Shown: positions 58,080-64,000 of the stretch, one piece after another
Numbering within the stretch: the stretch's first letter is position 1
How the letters are laid out: each line of letters starts with the position of its first letter
Assembly (NCBI RefSeq): GCF_041734735.1
Contig: NC_134896.1
Span: 36,830,039-36,894,038, forward strand
Reading direction: 5' to 3'
DNA from: Babylonia areolata
Lineage: Eukaryota; Mollusca; Gastropoda; Neogastropoda; Buccinidae
Length of the DNA: 64,000 nucleotides
The notes under the pieces: model-generated
Seen by the model: the letters and a program-made list of their open reading frames with translations, nothing else
The model's database searches: none
Told to the model about the DNA's origin: nothing
Made by a program: the position numbers and the translations under genes

Positions 58080-59537
58080 TTAACTGTTGCCTCTTCTGTC
58101 TCTACTTACTGCAGGTGATAGTTCGGGATTGTTGGTCTTGTAGATTCCATGTATGTATTTGTAGCAATCGATCATATCACCCTGCTGCCTCCTGTGCTCT
58201 AGACTGGGTAACTTAAGCAAAGCGAGTCTTTCATGATACGGCTTGTTCTTCAGATGACTAGTCAGTTTCGTTGCCCGTCGCTGGACGTCCTCCACCTCTC
58301 TGTACAATGTTTTTGACTGCGGGTTCCAGACCGAATGCCCATACTCCAAAATGGGTCGAACCAGGGATTTGAACAACTGTATAAACAGCTCTTCAGGTAG
58401 GTAATCGAAGGAACGCCTGATTATACCAACCATCTTGTTAGCCTTTGCAGTAACTGTTGCCACATGCGTCTTAAAGTTCAGCTTGTTGTCAATGTACACT
58501 CCCAAGTCTTTCACCACGTCACTCTCAGCAAGTGCCAGGTTGTATTCCGTCCCGTTGTTGTTTTTCCCTTTCATGTAGTAGATCGCTTCCGATTTGCAGT
58601 TTCCTAGCTTCATTACACTGCATTTTTCTGGATGGAAGTGTAGGAGCCACTCTCTAGACCACTGATGCAGGTTGTCTAGGTCATCTTGGAGGACTTGTGA
58701 AGCACCTACTTGGTCACTCTGTGTGAACAACGTTGTGTCGTCGGCAAACAATTTCACATTACTCTTCACTCTACTAGGAAGGTCGTTGATGTACAACAGG
58801 AACAGCAGGGGTCCTAGAACACTACCTTGTGGAATACCGCTTGTGACGTCTGCCTGCTGTGATGTTGCCCCATTCACAACCACTCTCTGCTTCCTTTGAG
58901 ACAGAAAGTCCTGGATCCAGAGTAATGCCCTGCCTGATACTCCATGTGCATGGATCTTAAAGACAAGTCTGCGATGAGGGACACTGTCAAACGTTTTCTG
59001 GTAATCCATATAAATAGCATCAGTGGAGCCACCTCTATCTAGAGCTCTTGTCCAGCTGTCCAATACGTCCAACAATTGCGTAGCACACGAGCGTCCCTGA
59101 ACAAAGCCATGTTGTTTTACGTTGATCAGGTTGTTGGTCTTGAGATGGTCTATGAGCTGGTCCCTTACCAATATCTCAAGGACTTTGCAAAGAATGCATG
59201 TGAGACTCACAGGTCTGTAGTTATTTGCCAAGATCTTACTTCCCTTCTTAAAAATTGGAGTCACAAATGCTTCTTTCCATTCCTCTGGGAGCTTTCCTTC
59301 TTCCATTGATTTCTGGAATAGTGTCGCTATTGGAACTGCTAGGGCCTCCGCTGCTTCTGACAGAAGAAGGGGACTAATGCCATCTGGGCCTGGGGCTTTT
59401 CCTGTCTTCAGGTTCTTGAGAAGTTTTTCGACTTGCTCAACAGAAATGGTTATCCCAGTAAGTTCTGCCTCATATGTATAATGGGGGAAGGGGGGGGGGG
59501 TCAGGCAATTCATCACCTCCCTCGACTGTAAATACAC
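58080..59537 (-). pseudogene. LINE reverse transcriptase (485-codon open frame)
   Basis: Motifs in order: [121 protein letters not shown]. The FADD box and the motif A Asp are intact. Compared with the short copy, a small deletion near 58080 creates an early stop and removes the last residues (the FFTERVVNKWN region). The frame shifts upstream at about 59540-59605. Relatively young but not functional as it stands. Confidence 0.85.
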
Positions 59538-59604
59538 TCTGGAAAAAACAGATTTAGTACTTCTGCTTTTTCATTATCTGATGAGGTCTTTGATCCATCA
59601 TTTT

Positions 59605-60000
59605 TCAATAAATCAGCAATTCCAGTTCTTGATTTTGTTTTTTGCCAACATATGACCAGAATGCCTTCGGATTCTTCTTTGCTGGTAATACAGCCTCTTT
59701 CTCAAGTCTCTTTTTCGCCTTATGGCAGGCATTACGTGCTTGATTTCTAGCTCTAATGTATTCCAGATAACTCTGACCATCTCTTGTTACTAGCCAGCGT
59801 CTGAAGAGCCTATGCTTTTTCCTGACTGAAGCCAAAGTACCTCTGTCCATCCATGGTTTTCTATTCTTGCCGACTCCTGATCTTGGTACAAACTTGTCAG
59901 TAGCTCCTGTAATTTCGCCTTTGATGACTGACCACATTTCGTCGACTGTCAACACTGATAACTTGCTGTCTTTCACCACTTTCCTTGTGTTCACCGTAAT
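59605..60000 (-). pseudogene. LINE ORF2 linker between endonuclease and RT
   Basis: Minus strand encodes LTVDEMWSVIKGEI, GKNRKPWMDRGTLASVRKKH and KNPKAFWSYVGKK, the usual region before the RT in CR1/L2-like elements. It is out of frame with the downstream RT. Confidence 0.75.
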
Positions 60001-60312
60001 TAATAGTAGAAACTTAGCTGAAAATGTAAATACTGACGGAATATAAAGCAAAGAAGAAGAAAAATCTTACCTTGTTGCACACATGCAATGGATCAGTGAT
60101 GAGATGAAAACAACATTGAACTATCAACAGTGTGCAGAGATGAAAACAAAAATGGACTGAGTGGGTGATCAAGTGAAAAACGAAGATCAAAATTCACATT
60201 ACAGTGACCAAGCAGGAAAAATAACAAATCCACAGAAATCTGCACGAGCATTTCCTCCTACTACTACTGTAAACGAGACAGAGAACAACTTGATTCTTTG
60301 TCTTAATCAGAT

Positions 60313-61483
60313 GGGGTATTAGTATAGTATAGTATAGTATAGTATAGTATTTCAGCTTAAAAACTTAGGCCATAAGGCCTTTTGCTGATCTTTTGATCAG
60401 AGCTAAGTTACCAAACTGTGAAGCTAATTCTAAACGATCTTTTGACCGTATTTAAGCTTCAGCCGAGTCTGTGACTGAGTGGTGGGTGGCAGCGGGCACG
60501 ACTTGGGTGGTTCGGAGCGGATGGCGAAGGTCTCTGCAGAACATGTGGTCTTTGAAGACAAGGTCTATCATATTTTTGAAGCTGTTGAGTGTTTTTGTGT
60601 TTACCACGTTGTCGTCCAAGTTGTTCCAGGTGTCCACTGCTTTGATCGTGGAAAAGTTTTGTCGGAGACTCATGCTGCAGGACTGTTTCTTGAGTTTGTA
60701 ACTGTGACCCCTGGTGGGTCCATTCGGATTTAGTACGAAAGGAGAGGCACACTTGTATAGTTCATGGGTATACTTGTATATCTCAATTAAATCGCCTCTT
60801 ATTCTTCAGTATAGCTCATGCAGGAGATACCAGTGATTTTCAGCCTCTTCTCATAGTCCACGTTGTGTAGTCCAGGAATACACTTTATAACCCCACCTAG
60901 TACATTTTCAATTTGGTTCTTGTCTTTTTCATAATATGGCCTCCAAACACAGTTCGCGGCGAACTCAAGGTGCTGTCTAACTAATGTGATGAATAAGAAT
61001 CTCATTGACGGTCCTTCAGTGTCCCGAAATGAACATATGATCTGCGTATGAGGCCAAGTATTCTGTTGGCTTTGTTGACTTGCGTTTCCGTGTGTTTCGT
61101 GAGTTTTAGTTGGCTGTCGATTTGGACTCCAAGGTCTCTCTCTACTTCAGATGAGCTTAACTTAGTTTTACATGTAGTCTCATGCTGTATTCACGCCTTT
61201 TGTTTTTGTTTCCCAAGTGTAGCACACTACATTTTCCCGTGTTAAAATTCATCTGCCATTTATCGACCCAGTCCACTAGACGATCCAAGCTGAGTCTATC
61301 TGTAAATCCTCATGTTCTTCTGCTGGTCCATAGAGCTTAATTTTTGTCGTCCGCATACATGCTACAACATTTGTTGACTTCATTTGGTAGGTCATTGATA
61401 AATAATACAAAGAGAACGGGCCCTAATACACTGCCTTGAGGCACGCCACTGGTCACGTCTTCCAGTCTGATAAAGAGTCATTG
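60313..61483 (-). mobile_element. CR1/L2-like LINE 3, 3' part
   Basis: Minus strand. RT motifs [20 protein letters not shown] and CSMYADDKN (about 61360), then FNTGKCSVLHLGNK, DLGVQIDSQLKL, RQHLEFAANCVWRPYY and a C-terminal NFSTIKAVDTWNNLDDNVVN with LNSFKNMIDLVFKD. The 3' end has a (TATAC)n tail at 60317-60351. Several frame breaks. It continues on the far side of the inserted SINE. Confidence 0.8.
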
Positions 61484-61891
61484 ATTGGAGTGATGGCCTA
61501 GAGGTAACGCGTCCGCCTACTGAGGAAGCGAGAGAATCTGAGCGCGCTGGTTCGAATCACGGCTCAGCCGCCGATATTTTCTCCCCCTCCACTACACCTT
61601 GAGTGGTGGTCTGGACGCTAGTCATTCGGATGAGACGATAAACCGAGGTCCCGTGTGCAGCATGCATTTAGCGCACGTAAAAGAACCCACGGCAACAAAA
61701 GGGTTGTTCCTGGCAAAATTCTGTAGAAAAATCCACATCGATAGGAAAAACAAATAAAACTGCATGCAGGAAAAAATACAAAAAAATGGGTGGCGTTGTA
61801 GTGTAGCGACGCGTTCTCCCTGGGGAGAGTAGCCCGAATTTCACACAGAGAAATCTGTTGTGATAAAAAGAAATACAAATACAAATACAAA
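61484..61891 (+). mobile_element. Full-length tRNA-derived SINE (family A) inserted in LINE 3
   Basis: A tRNA-like head with A box TGGCCTAGAGG and B box GGTTCGAATCAC, then the body (ACCTTGAGTGGTGGTCTGGA, GATGAGACGATAAACCGAGG, AGCGCACGTAAAAGAACCC) and the 3' part AGTAGCCCGAATTTCACACAG, ending in (AATAC)n. It is the best preserved copy in the window. The head is not a functional tRNA gene: no acceptor stem pairing or anticodon arm could be drawn. Confidence 0.88.
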
Positions 61892-61957
61892 TTTTGCCGC
61901 CCTCTTGTTTTCTGTCTAGTAGGGAACTCTCGATCCAGTCTAACACATTGCCTCAGT
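61892..61957 (-). mobile_element. LINE 3, part upstream of the SINE
   Basis: Minus strand encodes NVLDWIESSLLDRKQEGGK, which corresponds to the WI..FL..RKQ segment just before the GVPQGS motif in RT. It is therefore the same LINE, split by the SINE; the LINE is truncated at about 61957. Confidence 0.7.
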
Positions 61958-63009
61958 GGAGGAAGAAAAAGGAGGAGTTTGTATTATACTCCATGTTTGG
62001 TGATACATATACTTACCATGTCAAACTGATGCAAACTAGGCCTATCGGTTTGCAAACTAGGCCTATCGGTTTGTTCTGCTTGGCCAAATTTCTCGCGGCT
62101 AACAGCCTGTGAAAAGAAGCAGAAAGCATTATCAGTCACAACTGTATACATACATGTATATTTGCCTGTTTTTGGATCTTTGTGAGGTAGATGATGGGAA
62201 GTACCGACACAGGGAGTATTGACACAGGGGAGTATATTATATCGACACGGGGGAGTATCGGGCTGACCCCAGAGGGTCGCAGGTCTGTATCTTGTCACTT
62301 GTTTCTTTCGTTCCATTTGGGTTTGTTTTTTCTCTCTCTCGCCTGTCCATATTTGTCTCTCTGTTTCAGTCAGGCAATCTGTGTACAATCTAAGTTACAA
62401 GGAGGAGTCAAAGCGTGCATTATACGACTTCCAATCTCGGTCCGTGCGTCATGGTTCGTTTTGTGTCCATGGTCCATGCAGCGAAATAAAAGTAGGTCAA
62501 CCGGGACAGTAATCTCCCTTCCTTGGTTTCCATGACACGGACCTTGGTAACCTGCAGATACATCAACATGGTTAGTGCTCGCACTTGTTATTGATGTCAA
62601 TGTCATCGACGTTAATATTTTGATGAATTAATAATAATAATTAGTAGTAGTAGTAGTGTAGGGACTGGCAGTTTGACTGGCAAGGCCTCACGGCCTTTTT
62701 TTTTTTTTTATGTCCCCTTCAATATCTGTCTCCATTTATTTGTGGGACACGCGTAAGCATTTTCATTTCCTGTAATTCATTCGTCAAGTCAAATTTTTTT
62801 CTGTTAAATTGATGTTCATGTCAAGGAGATTTTTTTTTAACACATTAGTATTTTGTGCAAATTTAGTTGCAATTGGTAGTGCATGCCATATTCATAGTCT
62901 CAGCATCTGTGGAAGGCTCTTTCCCGCTTTTTCCCGCTGGGGCCACCCACTAAAACTAATGAAGAAATTCACCAAATCAAACCTTTTTTCACACTTTTTT
63001 TTTTTTTTT
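61958..63009. other. Unassigned sequence with short tandem repeats
   Basis: A two-copy 21-bp tandem (GCAAACTAGGCCTATCGGTTT, 62031-62073) and imperfect GACACAGGGGAGTAT units (62205-62262). No gene recognised; (TAG)n at 62641-62656. Confidence 0.45.
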
Positions 63010-63283
63010 TTTTTACTAACAGAGTTGTTAACTTCTGGAATAATCAGCCCAGTAACATTGTCACAGCAGGAACACTTAACAGTTTTAAGAATTTATTTGA
63101 TAAACACTGGAAGGATTATGGATTCCAAGTTATAATTTCTCCATAGGAAGCTAGCCATAACATTAGGAATTGCGCACTATTATATAAAGTATGAAAAGAA
63201 AAAAAAATTAAGTCATAATTAATCAGGCAAAAGGCTGATAAAGCCGAAAAGCCGTGACACTTGATATGATATGATATGATTAG
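63010..63283 (+). mobile_element. CR1/L2-like LINE 3'-end fragment
   Basis: Plus strand encodes NRVVNFWNNQPSNIVTAGTL and NSFKNLFDKHWKDYGFQ, then a 3' UTR with AAAAGGCTGATAAAGCCGAA and a (TGATA)n tail at 63264-63281. Only the last part of ORF2 remains. Confidence 0.75.
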
Positions 63284-63284
63284 C

Positions 63285-64000
63285 TAATGAATTTTCCCCT
63301 AGGTTAGTGTTACAGTGCCCTTTACAAATTTTCATCATTGAATTTCTTGTATTCTCATAATCTGACATTCTAAAAATATTTATTCATTATAGCAGTTTAA
63401 CATTTTGTAAGTTTCTATTAGATCTCCTCTTAACCTTCTATCCTTTAATGAATGCAGATTTAAGTATATAAGTCTCTGTTGATAGCTCATAGATTTACAT
63501 TCTTTTGATAACTTAGTTGCTCATCTTTCTACCCTTTCTATAGCTATAGATTGTCTCTTGAGGTATGGGTGCCACACAATATTACCATATTCTACTTGTG
63601 ATATAACCAATGCTTTTTTTTTTATAGCTTAAGAAATAAATCTTTATCTAGATAGGTAAATGTTCTCTTAATTACTCCTACTATCATCTGGTTGGCTTTA
63701 TTTATTATATCTGTATATGTATGTAAAATGATGATTTATTATCAAAGGTTATGCCAAGGTCTTTCTTATTTTGACATTTCTCAATGTTCTGTGTGGTGTC
63801 TCATATAGTATTTGTTTTCAGGATTTTTTTTCCCATGTGCATTACTTAACACTTTGATACGTTGAAATATAGATTCCATCTATCAGACCATTCCTGTAAC
63901 TTATATAAGTCCTTAAGTTGAATTAGTTGAATTCATATTATTTGCAAGTTTAGGTTTAATTGGTTTTTTGTTTGTTTGTTCAGTCGAAAGGAGCAACGAC
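63285..64000 (-). mobile_element. CR1/L2-like LINE fragment, cut by the window edge
   Basis: Minus strand encodes DLGITFDNK, VGVIKRTFTYLDKDLFLKL, SQVEYGNIVWHPYLKRQSIA, IERVER and LHSLKDRRLRGDLIET, the RT C-terminal half. It runs off the right end. It has frame breaks and is AT-rich and old. Confidence 0.75.

Larger units (their letters stand above)
57813..60010 (-). mobile_element. CR1/L2-like LINE, longer copy
   Basis: Contains an almost intact reverse transcriptase frame (58080-59537, minus), an upstream linker frame (59605 to about 60000) and a 3' UTR ending in (GTTCAA)n at about 57813-57832. Endonuclease is absent, so the copy is 5' truncated near 60000. Similarity to the short copy is high throughout the shared part. 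Confidence 0.88.

Noticed and set aside
61484-61570. tRNA gene (A and B boxes present)
   Set aside because: The head is part of a dispersed SINE with a long body and tail; no cloverleaf with a plausible acceptor stem or anticodon arm.

Overview
The window looks like nuclear DNA of a mollusc, most likely a gastropod. The evidence is long AT-rich introns, abundant GT/CA/CT/AT microsatellites, several tRNA-derived SINE families of the kind common in molluscs, and CR1/L2-like and RNase H-bearing LINE remnants. This is inference from repeat content; no species marker is present. Nothing prokaryotic was seen.

The only host protein-coding loci I can support are two related genes of the Lark/RBM4 RNA-binding family, arranged head to head. 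Gene 1 is on the minus strand: nine coding exons between 22160 (ATG) and 7004 (stop), 304 codons. Gene 2 is on the plus strand: nine coding exons between 27668 (ATG) and 45282 (stop), 235 codons. Both encode one RRM, then a CCHC zinc knuckle, then an Arg/Tyr/Pro/Asp-rich tail, and both end in the same C-terminal residues (SRVPGPY). Exons 2, 3 and 4 have identical lengths (126, 84 and 80 nt), and the coding length up to the exon 5/6 junction is 320 nt in both. All splice junctions join in frame. They are therefore an ancient inverted duplicate pair. Their start codons lie 5.5 kb apart across a shared upstream region containing a CpG-rich stretch, a LINE RNase H remnant and a SINE.

Layout. 527-4431: a degenerate LINE with endonuclease and reverse transcriptase. 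About 4730-7003: probable 3' UTR of gene 1, with a degenerate minisatellite of about 0.6 kb. 7004-22160: gene 1, with SINEs and microsatellites in its introns. 22161-27667: divergent intergenic region. 27668-45282: gene 2, whose introns hold at least five TTAA-flanked, piggyBac-like non-autonomous elements and a large palindromic-ended element (38622-44337). 45283-55560: mostly unannotated, with a weak chain of possible untranslated exons. 55570-64000: a LINE graveyard with at least six CR1/L2-like fragments in both orientations, including a head-to-tail pair and a SINE nested inside a LINE.

I found no CRISPR array, operon, rRNA or functional tRNA gene. The most notable structures are the inverted pair of single-RRM Lark-like paralogues, the palindromic composite element in the last intron of gene 2, and matched internally deleted piggyBac-like elements in neighbouring introns of gene 2.
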